Part shown: piece after piece, positions 34,609 through 43,613 of the stretch
How the letters are laid out: each line of letters begins with the position of its first letter
How positions within the stretch are numbered: the stretch's first letter is position 1
Source of the DNA: DATGZX01 sp035296965
GTDB lineage: Bacteria; Planctomycetota; Planctomycetia; Gemmatales; Gemmataceae
DNA length: 64,000 nt
Direction: 5' to 3'
NCBI GenBank assembly: GCA_035296965.1
Contig: DATGZX010000415.1
Span: 1 to 64,000, forward strand
Notes under the pieces: model-generated
Told to the model about the DNA's origin: nothing
The model's input: the letters and a program-made list of their open reading frames with translations, nothing else
Databases searched by the model: none
Program-made: the position numbers and the translations under genes

Positions 34609-35274
34609 CTATTTTACTGGGAAAGCGACAAGGCAGCGCGGCGCCCCTATGTGCAGCACATGTGTCTGGCCGAGCCAGGGCGGTGCCGCCGGGCTTGCGA
34701 ACCCTTTTTTCTGGGCCACAAAGGTCGCCGTATGCTTTGCGCGGATGGTGGGTCCCGTTGGCTGGCCGGTATCGCAATCCAATCCCGATGGGATGTCGAT
34801 CGCGAAGACACGCGCCGGCGCACTCGCATTGATGGCAGCGATGATCTGATCGAAAGGCGAGCGCACTGCCCCTGCCAGGCCGGTGCCGAATAAGGCATCG
34901 ACGATCCAGTCCGCTGCCGCAAGCTCACGCTGAAGCGCTTGCAGATCCAGCGGTAGGCAGACGGAGAGCGGCAAACCGGACCTCGCGACGATCTGGTAAT
35001 TGACGGCGGCATCGCCGGTCAGGTCCTCAGGTAGTGCAAAGAGCAGGACGCGCACCGGCACCGCGTGAATGTCGAGGTGGCGGGCCACCACGAAGCCGTC
35101 ACCGCCGTTGTTCCCCTTCCCACAGCAGACGACAACTTTTCCGGCAATGCCAAGGGACATGAGAAGTTCCGCGGCCCCACGACCAGCATTCTCCATGAGC
35201 ACCACGCCGGGGACACCGAATTCCTCGATGGCTCGACGATCGATTTCGCGCACTTGATCGCGGCTGAGAGCCAT
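34609..35274 (-). CDS. nnrE: NAD(P)H-hydrate epimerase
   Basis: Epimerises damaged R-NAD(P)HX to the S form so that the dehydratase NnrD can repair it. The YjeF_N signature is clear: KGNNGGDGFVVARHL near residue 55 and VDALFGTGLAGAVRSPFDQI further on, with IDIPSGLDCDTG near the end. The 221-residue protein has only the epimerase domain; the fused NnrD kinase-like domain is absent and is not in the window. ATG 35274 (MALSRDQVREID) is chosen. It lies 45 bases downstream of kdgK. Confidence 0.9.
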   Translation of the reverse strand: MALSRDQVREIDRRAIEEFGVPGVVLMENAGRGAAELLMSLGIAGKVVVCCGKGNNGGDGFVVARHLDIHAVPVRVLLFALPEDLTGDAAVNYQIVARSGLPLSVCLPLDLQALQRELAAADWIVDALFGTGLAGAVRSPFDQIIAAINASAPARVFAIDIPSGLDCDTGQPTGPTIRAKHTATFVAQKKGFASPAAPPWLGQTHVLHIGAPRCLVAFPVK

Positions 35275-35319
35275 GGCGATTCGCCTCGGTCCCGTTCTGG
35301 TTGCGCACATGCTTACGCG

Positions 35320-36306
35320 CTAACGGCTGATGCGCAGCCCGGGCCCCATCAAGAGATTCTCGACTTCTTCGCGGGTGATCCAGTCGAAGTCGCCCGGGAT
35401 CGAATGTTTGAGCGCGCTGGCCGCGACACCAAAATCCAGTCCTCTCTGCACGTCGCCTTCGAGCAAGCCATGGATGAGACCCGCTGCGAAGGAATCACCC
35501 GCGCCCAGGCGGTCCACGATCTCGACCTCGTAGGTCCGCGTGCGGAAAACCTTGCCGTTTTGATGGGCGATAGCGGTCCAGCTGTTCTTCCATACGAGCG
35601 GGTTCTCGCGCAAGGTAATCGCGACCACCGAGAGAGAGAAACGCTTGGCCACCTGGGCCGCCAGGTCTTCGTAGTCCACGCCTTCGATCCCGAAGACGCG
35701 CTCGACATCCTCCTCGGTAGTGATCAACACGTCGCAGTACTGCATGAACTCGGTCATCCAGCGGCCCGCGTCCGCGGGGCTCCATAGCTTGGCCCGGTAA
35801 TTCAGGTCGATGCTGGTCTGGAGGCCCGCTGTACGGGCGGCCTTGAGTGCCTCCCGGGTTGCCTCGGCCGCTGTGGAGCTGAGAGCCGGGGTGATGCCGG
35901 TCACGTGGAACCATTTGGCACCCGAGAACACCGTGGACCAGTTCACCATGCCCGGGCGGATGTTCGCGATGGCCGAATCCTTGCGGTCGTAAAGAACGCT
36001 GCTGGCGCGCGGGGCGGCGCCGAATTCCAGGAAGTAGACGCCGACCCGGTCGCTATCGGTCCACAAAACGTGCTCGGTGTTGACGCCGGCTTCGCGGGCA
36101 TGGTTGGCGATGAGCCTACCGAGAGGATTGCGCGTCAGGCGCGAGACCCAGGCGGTGCTATGCCCGAGCCGGGCCAGCCCCACCGCAGTATTCAGCTCGG
36201 CGCCGCCGACGAACAGCTCCAGCGCGCGTGTTTGCTCCAACCTGCGAAAACCTGCAGGGCTGAGACGAACCATCGCTTCGCCGAAGGTAACGACTTCATG
36301 TGGCAT
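35320..36306 (-). CDS. kdgK: 2-keto-3-deoxygluconate kinase (PfkB family)
   Basis: Phosphorylates 2-keto-3-deoxygluconate to KDPG, the substrate of the adjacent aldolase. The PfkB fold is shown by GGAELNTAVGLARLG (substrate region) and the C-terminal signature DRLGAGDSFAAGLIHGLL with its catalytic Asp; ATP-binding residues follow. At 328 residues the length is standard. ATG 36306 (MPHEVVTFGEAMVRL) is typical of KdgK. The gene is 43 bases downstream of eda, so both steps of the lower Entner-Doudoroff/uronate route are in one operon. A less likely alternative is a related sugar kinase. Confidence 0.9.
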   Translation of the reverse strand: MPHEVVTFGEAMVRLSPAGFRRLEQTRALELFVGGAELNTAVGLARLGHSTAWVSRLTRNPLGRLIANHAREAGVNTEHVLWTDSDRVGVYFLEFGAAPRASSVLYDRKDSAIANIRPGMVNWSTVFSGAKWFHVTGITPALSSTAAEATREALKAARTAGLQTSIDLNYRAKLWSPADAGRWMTEFMQYCDVLITTEEDVERVFGIEGVDYEDLAAQVAKRFSLSVVAITLRENPLVWKNSWTAIAHQNGKVFRTRTYEVEIVDRLGAGDSFAAGLIHGLLEGDVQRGLDFGVAASALKHSIPGDFDWITREEVENLLMGPGLRISR

Positions 36307-36349
36307 GGGTTGTCCTCTTGTTTCTGTGGAATTTCTCGGCAGCTCCACG

Positions 36350-36994
36350 CTACCCGCGTGCTTGTTTCACGATGGCAACGTATTGCCGGGCCAAGTCGCG
36401 GATGCGTCCGAAATTACCCTCGTGGACGGCCTTGGGTTCGACGAGCTGTCCGCCAACTCCCAGGCAACAAGCCCCTGCCCTGAGGAAGTCCGCCGCGGTG
36501 CTCAAGTCGACGCCGCCAGTCGGCATGAGGCGAATCTGAGGCAAGGGGCCTCGCAACGCTTTGAAGAACGCCGGGCCGACGACATCCGCGGGAAACACTT
36601 TCACGATGTCGGCCCCCGCTTCCCATGCCGTGAGGATTTCGGTGGGCGTGAAAGCGCCAGGCATGACCAGCTTATCGTAACGCTGGCATAACCGGATGAC
36701 CTCCACGTTGACGGTAGGCGCCACGATGAATTCGGCCCCGGCCAGCAGCACGGCGCGGGCGGTTTCCGGATCGAGGACTGTCCCAGCGCCCAGAAGGATG
36801 CGGTCGCCCAAAGCCTTATGAACCTCGCGCAGCACCTCCAGGGCATGGGGCACCGACATCGTGATCTCGATGACCGTCACGCCGCCGTCGGCCAGCGCCC
36901 GGGCTGCCTCGACCAACTGCTGACTGTCCGGCGAGCGGATGACGGCAACGATGCCGCAGTCCAAAACTCGTTGAAGCTGCTCGGTTTTGTTCAT
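36350..36994 (-). CDS. eda: KDPG aldolase (2-dehydro-3-deoxyphosphogluconate aldolase)
   Basis: Cleaves KDPG to pyruvate and glyceraldehyde-3-phosphate via a Schiff base. Active-site residues are visible: Glu in VIEITMSVPH and the Schiff-base Lys in DIVKVFPADVVG, with PTGGVDL closing the barrel. The 214-residue TIM barrel is of normal length. It directly precedes kdgK and follows the GMC oxidoreductase, so the set looks like catabolism of a sugar acid. Confidence 0.95.
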   Translation of the reverse strand: MNKTEQLQRVLDCGIVAVIRSPDSQQLVEAARALADGGVTVIEITMSVPHALEVLREVHKALGDRILLGAGTVLDPETARAVLLAGAEFIVAPTVNVEVIRLCQRYDKLVMPGAFTPTEILTAWEAGADIVKVFPADVVGPAFFKALRGPLPQIRLMPTGGVDLSTAADFLRAGACCLGVGGQLVEPKAVHEGNFGRIRDLARQYVAIVKQARG

Positions 36995-37092
36995 GCGTGG
37001 TCAATGTCTCAGGATGGCTGGGGGCGTCTCCGGCTATTATCGCCGGATCGCGGGCAACGGAAAGTGCGATAGGCAATGCAGGTCGCGGATCA

Positions 37093-38664
37093 TCAAGCAT
37101 CTTGCTTGATCAGGTCGGCGACTTTTTCGGCGATCATGATCGTCGGCGCGTTGGTGTTGCCGCTGATCACATTGGGCATGACGGATGCATCGACAACGCG
37201 CAGCCCCTCCAGGCCGTGGACGCGCAGCCTACTGTCCACCACGGCCAGCGGATCGTTGCCCATTCTGCACGTGCCGACAGGGTGATAAATGGTCTCAGCC
37301 TTGCGGCGAATGAAATCGGCGATCTCCTCGTCGCTCTGCACTTCTGGTCCAGGCGTCACTTCTGCGTCGAGATAGGGGGCGAAGGGCTTTGTCTGGATAA
37401 ACCGGCGGGCGAGCTTGACGCCCTGCACCAATAGCTGCAGGTCGGCGGCGTTCGCCAGATAGTTAGGTTGAATGCGCGCGGTCGGCTGCGCCAGCTCGTC
37501 GTAAGCCAGTGAGATAGAACCGCGACTCTGCGGATGGAGAACGGTCGGACCTATGGAGAAGCCGTGTCCCTTGGGGAGGGTCAGACCGTGATCGACGTAG
37601 TAAACAGGCGCGAAATGGAACTGAAGGTCTGGCGTGAGGAGGTCTGGCCTAGTTTTGACGAACCCGCCGGCCTCGGCGATGTTGGAAGTCAGTGGGCCGG
37701 TCCCGAACAGCAAGTAGCGGAGAGTGTTGCGGATGCTCTCGGCATTGATCAGGCTGATCGGCTGCGTGCAGGAATAGGTCAAGCCGACGGCCAGGTGATC
37801 TTGCAGGTTTTGGCCGACGCCCGGCAGGTCCGCCAGCACGGGAATCTGCAGCTCGCGCAGGTGATCCGCTGGTCCTATGCCGCTCATTAGCAACAATTGC
37901 GGCGAGTTGATCGAACCGCCGCACAAGATCACTCCCTTGTCCGCGCTCACTTCCTCCGGCTGGCCGTTGCGGGCATAGGTAACGCCGGTGGCGCGTCCCT
38001 TGTCGAAGAGCAAGCGGGTGACGTAGGCGTCGGTCCGAACGGTGAGATTGGAGCGGTCCATGGCAGGCTTAAGGTAAGCGACGGCGGCGCTATGCCGCTT
38101 CCCCGAGCGCTGGTTGACTTGATAGTAGCCGACTCCCAGTTGCTCCGGCCCGTTAAAGTCGGCGTTGAAGGGCAAGCCGATCTCGTTGCCTGCCTCGACA
38201 AAAGCTCGCGTCATCGGGTGGATCGAGCGCAGGTCGGCGACGTTGAGCGGGCCGCCGGTGCCATGGTACTCGGATGCGCCACGCTCCTGGTTCTGGGACT
38301 TTTTGAAATAGGGGAGCACGCCGGCAAAGTTCCAGCCTTTGTTGCCTAGCTCATGCCACTCATCGTAGTCATGCCGGCTGCCACGAATATAAATCATGGC
38401 GTTGATCGAGCTCGAACCGCCCACGACCTTGCCGCGCGGCCAATAGAGCTTGCGGTTGAGCAGGTGGGGCTGCTCTTCGGTGGTGAAAGCCCAGTCGCAC
38501 GCGGTCTTGAAGAGCTTTGAGAAGGCGGCCGGGATGTGGATCTCTCGCTTTTTGTCCGGTCCGCCCGCTTCGAGGAGCAGCACGCTCGTGGTAGGGTCTT
38601 CGGACAGGCGGTTGGCCAGCACGCATCCGGCAGAGCCGGCGCCGACAATGATGTAGTCCACCAT
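37093..38664 (-). CDS. GMC-family oxidoreductase (choline/alcohol dehydrogenase-like)
   Basis: A 523-residue FAD-dependent dehydrogenase. The N-terminal Rossmann motif IIVGAGSAGCVLANRLSE, GMC signature 1 (RGKVVGGSSSINAMIYIRG), signature 2 (GGSINSPQLLLMSGIGP) and the C-terminal catalytic His region TIYHPVGTCRMG with SGNTNAPTIMIAE are all in place. It resembles BetA-type choline dehydrogenases but this group also contains sugar and alcohol dehydrogenases. Location upstream of eda-kdgK by 98 bases suggests a sugar or polyol as substrate; this is inference. Confidence 0.9.
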   Translation of the reverse strand: MVDYIIVGAGSAGCVLANRLSEDPTTSVLLLEAGGPDKKREIHIPAAFSKLFKTACDWAFTTEEQPHLLNRKLYWPRGKVVGGSSSINAMIYIRGSRHDYDEWHELGNKGWNFAGVLPYFKKSQNQERGASEYHGTGGPLNVADLRSIHPMTRAFVEAGNEIGLPFNADFNGPEQLGVGYYQVNQRSGKRHSAAVAYLKPAMDRSNLTVRTDAYVTRLLFDKGRATGVTYARNGQPEEVSADKGVILCGGSINSPQLLLMSGIGPADHLRELQIPVLADLPGVGQNLQDHLAVGLTYSCTQPISLINAESIRNTLRYLLFGTGPLTSNIAEAGGFVKTRPDLLTPDLQFHFAPVYYVDHGLTLPKGHGFSIGPTVLHPQSRGSISLAYDELAQPTARIQPNYLANAADLQLLVQGVKLARRFIQTKPFAPYLDAEVTPGPEVQSDEEIADFIRRKAETIYHPVGTCRMGNDPLAVVDSRLRVHGLEGLRVVDASVMPNVISGNTNAPTIMIAEKVADLIKQDA

Positions 38665-39017
38665 GGGAGAGGCTTCCTTGCAGATCCATTCACCTGCGTT
38701 CTATATCACCGTGCTTGATTCGGCAGCGGCGTAGGACAGCTTTCCCAATCTGTTCGGTCAGGTTGGAGACCTGACCTACTGCCGAATCCCGCACGGTCAT
38801 TTAGCGTAGACGGTACTGCACGTCCCTTGCCATTGCAACTGTTGGCGCAGGAATGCCTCGGGCCAGGCGGGCTAAAGGATGCGCGCTGGCACTTCTCGGC
38901 CCACGGGCCCCGGAGGGCGGTGCAGTGGATAGAAGGAATGGTCGCGGTCCTGGAAAATCGCGAAAAAGCGCCAGCCGGGAAGGGTGACGCTTGCTGAAGG
39001 GAGCCCCCGCGCGGGTA
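38665..39017. other. Intergenic region with cruciform repeat copy 2
   Basis: The only recognisable feature is the repeat at 38717-38805. The minus-strand frame 38801-39028 is Arg/Pro-rich and begins inside the repeat's tail region; I do not consider it a gene. Confidence 0.6.
38717..38805. repeat. Cruciform intergenic repeat, copy 2
   Basis: Same architecture as 2126-2213: outer stem GATTCGGCAGC/GCCGAATC, inner hairpins GGACAGCTTTCCCAATCTGT (imperfect) and GGTCAGGTTGGAGACCTGACC without its last base pair perfect, and the tail CCGCACGGTCATTTAGC. Confidence 0.85.
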
Positions 39018-39935
39018 TCAGGCGACAACTTTGACTACTTCCATAGCCTCGTCCGATGCCTGAGCCATGACCTGCAGGATAGCTTCTTCCGTCTGCTGTC
39101 TCCTGGCGTCATCCCACGTTAGCGTGATGTAGAACCAGCCGGGATTCGTCTGAATCTCATAGCCTTGTACCGACTCGGCAAGCTGGATGTGGTTCGCCAT
39201 GTGATCGGCTGTGGCGATCAATCCAACGAGGCCCTGATGTTCGCCGGCCTCTCCGGGAGTGTGATGAAACTGAATGGACCGGACCAGCGAGGCGGGCAGG
39301 TCGTTGTTGTCGGCGAACCACGCGCCAAAGAAGCAATGGTCGGTGCCCAGGATCGTTTTCTCGTGAGCCAGCGTCTCCGGCCCCTCCTGAAAACTCATTG
39401 GATCGACCGCATCGAATTGCTTGGGAGCCCCAATAGCAATCAAGATCCGGCCAATGTCATGCGACAATCCGCAGGCAAACTCCTCGCCTTGATAACCAAG
39501 CTTAAGCGTGCGATTGAGCTGCCGGCACAGGCAAGCGGTGAGGAAGGAATGCTGCCAGAGCCTCTGGCATTGAAGCTTCTTGGCCTGCCCGGCCTTGTTG
39601 AACAGGGTGCGCATGCTGGTGGTGATCAACAGGCTCTGGGTCTCGCGCAGCCCGAGTCGAACCACGGCCTGATTCACACTTTCGACCGACCGGCCGATCC
39701 GATAAAGCGGGCTGTTCGCCAGCTTGAGGATGCCGGTCGCCAGCGTCACGTCGCGCTCGATCAGCGCGGCGAGGGCGTTCAAGGGCGTCTTCGGGTTGTT
39801 GCTCAGCGCCAGCGCCCTGTGGGCCGTCTCCGGTAGCATGGGCAATTTGCCGAGCCTGGCGACGGCTGCCGGTAATGCTTCCAGTGAAGTCTCTTTGTCC
39901 GCGGTCGTTCTGTTTTGACTCCTGAGTCCAAACAT
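39018..39935 (-). CDS. HDOD-domain protein
   Basis: A 305-residue cytosolic signalling protein with an HDOD domain (LPMLPETAHRALALSNNP, IERDVTLATGILKLANSPLY, SVNQAVVRLGLRETQSLL, GLSHDIGRILIAIGAP). HDOD proteins lack the full HD metal site and act as adaptors in motility, stress and c-di-GMP pathways. A second HDOD protein is encoded 256 bases downstream in sequence (upstream in transcription), so they may work together. Confidence 0.85.
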   Translation of the reverse strand: MFGLRSQNRTTADKETSLEALPAAVARLGKLPMLPETAHRALALSNNPKTPLNALAALIERDVTLATGILKLANSPLYRIGRSVESVNQAVVRLGLRETQSLLITTSMRTLFNKAGQAKKLQCQRLWQHSFLTACLCRQLNRTLKLGYQGEEFACGLSHDIGRILIAIGAPKQFDAVDPMSFQEGPETLAHEKTILGTDHCFFGAWFADNNDLPASLVRSIQFHHTPGEAGEHQGLVGLIATADHMANHIQLAESVQGYEIQTNPGWFYITLTWDDARRQQTEEAILQVMAQASDEAMEVVKVVA

Positions 39936-40191
39936 AAGTCCCCTTGAGCTGTTCGACTACCAGGAATGAATCGGCCGCAGCAGATGAATCGGTCAGGCCG
40001 GCATGCGCTGAGCGTGCCAGGAGGCCATTCCCAGGCTAGCCACTTGGCAAGTATAGATCACAAAGGGAGCAGTAGAAGAGGGGGTGTCTAGCGATCAACC
40101 GTGCGCGTATACTCGGTTGCCGGCACAGGGGGATCGTCACTCTTGGCTGGAATTTTCATCAGGTGCGCGAGGCCTTGCGAACGCACCGGCG

Positions 40192-41448
40192 TTATTTCGG
40201 TGGACGCTCGCTGTTTACTTCGTCCGCCCATTGGATGGACTGGCAATAGAGCCCGACAATGTCGGCGCTGGAGATGCCCAGGTCGTGGGCAAGACTCGTG
40301 ACCCGCTCCCAGTTGCCGCGTTCATATGCCAAAACAAGGGAGTACAGCTTGCCCAGGGGAGATTCGCCTCCCAAAAGCGCATCACTGATGTCCGCGGACA
40401 GCGAAAGGTCCTGCAAGACCTCTACGATCGAACGATCCATCGCAACATCAAGGACGGAGAGCAATCCAATCAAGAACAGATCGAGCTGACGCTGGCCGAG
40501 ACCGCATAATGGCGCGAGCAACTCGCAAAAACGGGCGCGGCATAAAGAGGTGGTCAGCAATTCCTTTGGTTTATTCTCGCAGAAGGAGCTGAAAGCCACG
40601 ACGCTGGCCCATTTCCGCAAATTGATGGTGCCAAGTAGTACGAGCGCCTGCTTGATCGACGAAATGCGATTGCGCCAGCCGAAATTGGCAGAGTTCAAGT
40701 AGTGCAGCAGCTTGAGCGAAAGAGCAACCTCGTGTTTGATGGTGTGCTCCAGCTCGTCGAAATCGGTGTCCGGGCGATTCAACAAACTGAGAACTTTGAG
40801 GTAATTCCCCCAAAGCCCGGGGACTTCCTTCCGAGAGATGACTTGCGGCTTGCAAAAGAAATAGCCTTGGAAATAGGAGTAGCCGAGATCCAGGGCTTCT
40901 TGAAGATCTTCGGAAGTTTCGACTTTCTCGGCGAGCAGCCGGAGGTCGCGCCGGCGAAAATGTGAGGCCAGTCTCTCACGCTGCGCGCTCGCAGTCGCCA
41001 AGAAATCGACCTTCACGATGTCGGCCAGATCCAGGAGCCCCTCGAATTCCGGTCGATATGCAAAGTCATCCAGAGCGATGGTGTAGCCATTGTCCTTCAG
41101 TCTTTTGGTGGCCAGGATTACCTCTTCATCGGGCTCGATCGTTTCGAGGATCTCCAACACCGTGCGTTCGCAGGGAAGAACCGCTGCAGAATCGGAGACG
41201 AGCATCTGCCGAGTGACATTGATAAACGCCCTCTTGTCGCCCGTGATGGCGTCCAGACCGAACAGCAGCAAGCTATCTTTGATGAGCGTAGAAGAAGCCA
41301 GATCCCCATCGCCCTGTGGAAAGAAATTCTCAGGACTCGCGCGAAAGAGGAGTTCATAGCCAAAGACATCGCGCCGGCGATCGAAAATGGGCTGCCTGGC
41401 AATAAACCTATCGACCGACTTCTGAACTGTTTTGGTCGCGGCAATCAT
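40192..41448 (-). CDS. EAL + HDOD domain protein (YuxH-type)
   Basis: N-terminal EAL-like phosphodiesterase domain (about residues 14-210): YELLFRA in place of E-A-L, FINVT, TVLEILET, ALDDFAYRPE, VKVDFLA, AEKVE and QGYFFCKP. Many metal- and c-di-GMP-contacting positions appear kept, so catalytic activity is possible. The C-terminal half is HDOD (ALSLKLLHYLNSANFGWRNR, SIKQALVLLGTINLRKWASV). This is the two-domain YuxH layout. It is 256 bases upstream of the single HDOD gene. Confidence 0.87.
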   Translation of the reverse strand: MIAATKTVQKSVDRFIARQPIFDRRRDVFGYELLFRASPENFFPQGDGDLASSTLIKDSLLLFGLDAITGDKRAFINVTRQMLVSDSAAVLPCERTVLEILETIEPDEEVILATKRLKDNGYTIALDDFAYRPEFEGLLDLADIVKVDFLATASAQRERLASHFRRRDLRLLAEKVETSEDLQEALDLGYSYFQGYFFCKPQVISRKEVPGLWGNYLKVLSLLNRPDTDFDELEHTIKHEVALSLKLLHYLNSANFGWRNRISSIKQALVLLGTINLRKWASVVAFSSFCENKPKELLTTSLCRARFCELLAPLCGLGQRQLDLFLIGLLSVLDVAMDRSIVEVLQDLSLSADISDALLGGESPLGKLYSLVLAYERGNWERVTSLAHDLGISSADIVGLYCQSIQWADEVNSERPPK

Positions 41449-41566
41449 TGAATGTCCCGAAACTTGCCCAGGTCAGCACAGAGGAACTATGCGGTATGGG
41501 AGATGCGTAGTCAACCGCACTGCTTGACGCCTCGGGCGCTGCCGCGCTGCATGGGCCTGAGAACGC

Positions 41567-41610
41567 AAGGAGCGAGAGCCCTGGCCTTCTCGCCACGGTC
41601 CTCGCTCCTT
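41567..41610 (-). terminator. Putative terminator after dnaK
   Basis: AAGGAGCGAG (41567-41576) pairs with CTCGCTCCTT (41601-41610), a perfect 10-bp stem around a 24-nt loop, starting 24 bases past the dnaK stop. There is no long U run. Confidence 0.5.
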
Positions 41611-41633
41611 CGATCTCTGTCGGGAAGTCAAGA

Positions 41634-43613
41634 TTATTTCTTGACCTCGAATTCCGCGTCGATGACGTCGTCCTTACCTTTGGCCTGACCATCGGCACCG
41701 GATGGGCCCGCCGCTCCGGCGGCGCCGCCACCGGGACCAGGGCCGCCCTGCCCACGGCTATAGAGATGCTGTGCCATGGCATGCGACGCCTGTTCCAGCT
41801 CGCCAATAGCCTGATTGATGGCTGCAACATCGTCCTTGCTGGCGACTTGCTTGAGCCGTTCGATCGCGGACTGGATGGGCGCCCGGTCGCCTTCGCTGAG
41901 CTTGTCGGCGTTGTCCTTGAGCAGTTTTTCCATCTGGTACATCATCTGGTCTGCCTTGTTGCGGGCGTCGATCAACTCGCGGCGCTTGCGATCGTCCTCG
42001 GCGTGCGCTTCGGCTTCGCGACTCATCTTCTCGACGTCGCCTTGGCTCAGACCGCTCGAGCTTTCGATGCGGATCTTCTTTTCCTTGCCTGTGCCCATGT
42101 CCTTGGCCGAGACGTTGAGGATGCCGTTGTGATCGATGTCGAACGAGACCTCGATCTGCGGCATGCCACGCGGCGCCGGCGGGATATCTTCCAGGTTGAA
42201 CTGACCAAGCAGACGGTTGCTGGGGCTCTCGGCGATCGGGCTTTCGCCCTGGAACACGCGGATGGTTACCGCGGTCTGGTTGTCTTCCGCCGTCGAGAAT
42301 TTCTCCTTCTTCGTGGTCGGAATCGTCGTGTTGCGCTCGATCAGTTTGGTGAGCACGCCGCCCAAGGTCTCGATACCCAGCGACAGCGGCGTTACATCCA
42401 GCAAGAGCACCTCGGCCTTGCTGCCTAGCATGAGCTGGGCGCCCTGGATCGCGGCACCAATGGCGACGACCTCGTCGGGGTTGACCCCCTTGTGGCCTTC
42501 CTTGCCGAACGCCTCCCTCACGAGAGCCTGCACCTTGGGAACGCGCGTCATACCGCCGACCAGCACGATTTCGTCGATGTCGCCCGGCTTGTATCCCGCG
42601 TCTTGCAAAGCACGCAGGACCGGGCCGCGGCAACGTTCGATGAGATGATCGACGAGCTGCTCGAACTTGGCCCGCGTAAGCGCTATTTGCAGATGCTTGG
42701 GCCCGGAGGCATCGGCCGTGATGAACGGTAGATTGATGTCCGTGGTCGCCGCTTGCGAGAGGTCTTTCTTGGCCCTCTCGGCGGCTTCCTTGAGACGCTG
42801 CAAGGCCATCTGGTCCTTGCGCAAATCGATGCCGTTCTCCTTCTTGAATTCGTCAGCGATGTAGTCGATCAGGACTTGGTCGAAGTCGTCGCCGCCCAGA
42901 TGGGTGTCGCCGTTGGTCGCCTTGACCTCGAAAACGCCGTCGCCAACGTCCAGGATAGAAATGTCAAACGTGCCGCCGCCCAGGTCGAAGACGGCGATCT
43001 TTTCATTTTTCTTCTTGTCGAGCCCATACGCCAGGGACGCGGCGGTCGGCTCGTTGATGATGCGCATGCGCTGCCGCGACTTCTTGCCGGTCTTGGGATC
43101 CTCGATCTCCCATTCGGTATCGAAGCCGGCGATCTGGGCCGCGTCCATGGTTGCCTGGCGCTGGGCATCGTTGAAGTAGGCCGGCACCGTGATGACTGCC
43201 TTGCGGACAGTGTGTCCGAGATACGCCTCGGCCGCTTCTTTCAGCTTGCGCAGTACGAGCGCAGAAATCTCGGGCGGCGTGTACTGTTTGCCGTCGATGT
43301 CGACCTTCACGAGTTCGTTCGGGCCGCCGACGATCTTGTACGGAACGAGTTTCTCTTCGCTCTGCACTTCGTTGTGGCGCCGACCCATGAAACGCTTGAT
43401 CGAATAAACCGTTCTCCGGGGATTGGTGATCGCCTGCCGCTTGGCCGGGTCGCCTACTAGTCGGTCCCCTTTATCGGTAAATGCGACCACACTGGGAGTC
43501 AGTCGATTACCTTCCTGGTTAGGTATCACCTTGACCTCGCTGCCTTCCATGACAGCCACTACCGAGTTGGTCGTGCCGAGGTCGATGCCAATAATTCTTT
43601 CACCTTCAGCCAC
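41634..43613 (-). CDS. dnaK: Chaperone DnaK (Hsp70) with an extra loop
   Basis: ATP-driven protein-folding chaperone. All signatures are present: GIDLGTTNSVVAVMEG, VFDLGGGTFDISILDVG, IVLVGGMTRVPKVQALVR, the substrate domain and a DVIDAEFE-like C-terminus. Between AG and RIINEPTAA the protein has 20 residues (FDTEWEIEDPKTGKKSRQRM) where E. coli has 4, a 16-residue insertion next to the phosphate loop. The start is GTG 43613 with AAGGAG upstream. No grpE, dnaJ or CIRCE site is adjacent, so the heat-shock regulation is not visible. 659 residues. Confidence 0.97.
   Translation of the reverse strand: MAEGERIIGIDLGTTNSVVAVMEGSEVKVIPNQEGNRLTPSVVAFTDKGDRLVGDPAKRQAITNPRRTVYSIKRFMGRRHNEVQSEEKLVPYKIVGGPNELVKVDIDGKQYTPPEISALVLRKLKEAAEAYLGHTVRKAVITVPAYFNDAQRQATMDAAQIAGFDTEWEIEDPKTGKKSRQRMRIINEPTAASLAYGLDKKKNEKIAVFDLGGGTFDISILDVGDGVFEVKATNGDTHLGGDDFDQVLIDYIADEFKKENGIDLRKDQMALQRLKEAAERAKKDLSQAATTDINLPFITADASGPKHLQIALTRAKFEQLVDHLIERCRGPVLRALQDAGYKPGDIDEIVLVGGMTRVPKVQALVREAFGKEGHKGVNPDEVVAIGAAIQGAQLMLGSKAEVLLLDVTPLSLGIETLGGVLTKLIERNTTIPTTKKEKFSTAEDNQTAVTIRVFQGESPIAESPSNRLLGQFNLEDIPPAPRGMPQIEVSFDIDHNGILNVSAKDMGTGKEKKIRIESSSGLSQGDVEKMSREAEAHAEDDRKRRELIDARNKADQMMYQMEKLLKDNADKLSEGDRAPIQSAIERLKQVASKDDVAAINQAIGELEQASHAMAQHLYSRGQGGPGPGGGAAGAAGPSGADGQAKGKDDVIDAEFEVKK

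Noticed and set aside
38801..39028. Minus-strand 75-residue open frame
   Set aside because: Starts inside HDOD gene end and runs into a repeat tail; no coding character.
41758..42633. Long open frames inside dnaK on both strands
   Set aside because: Shadows of a highly conserved gene in other frames.
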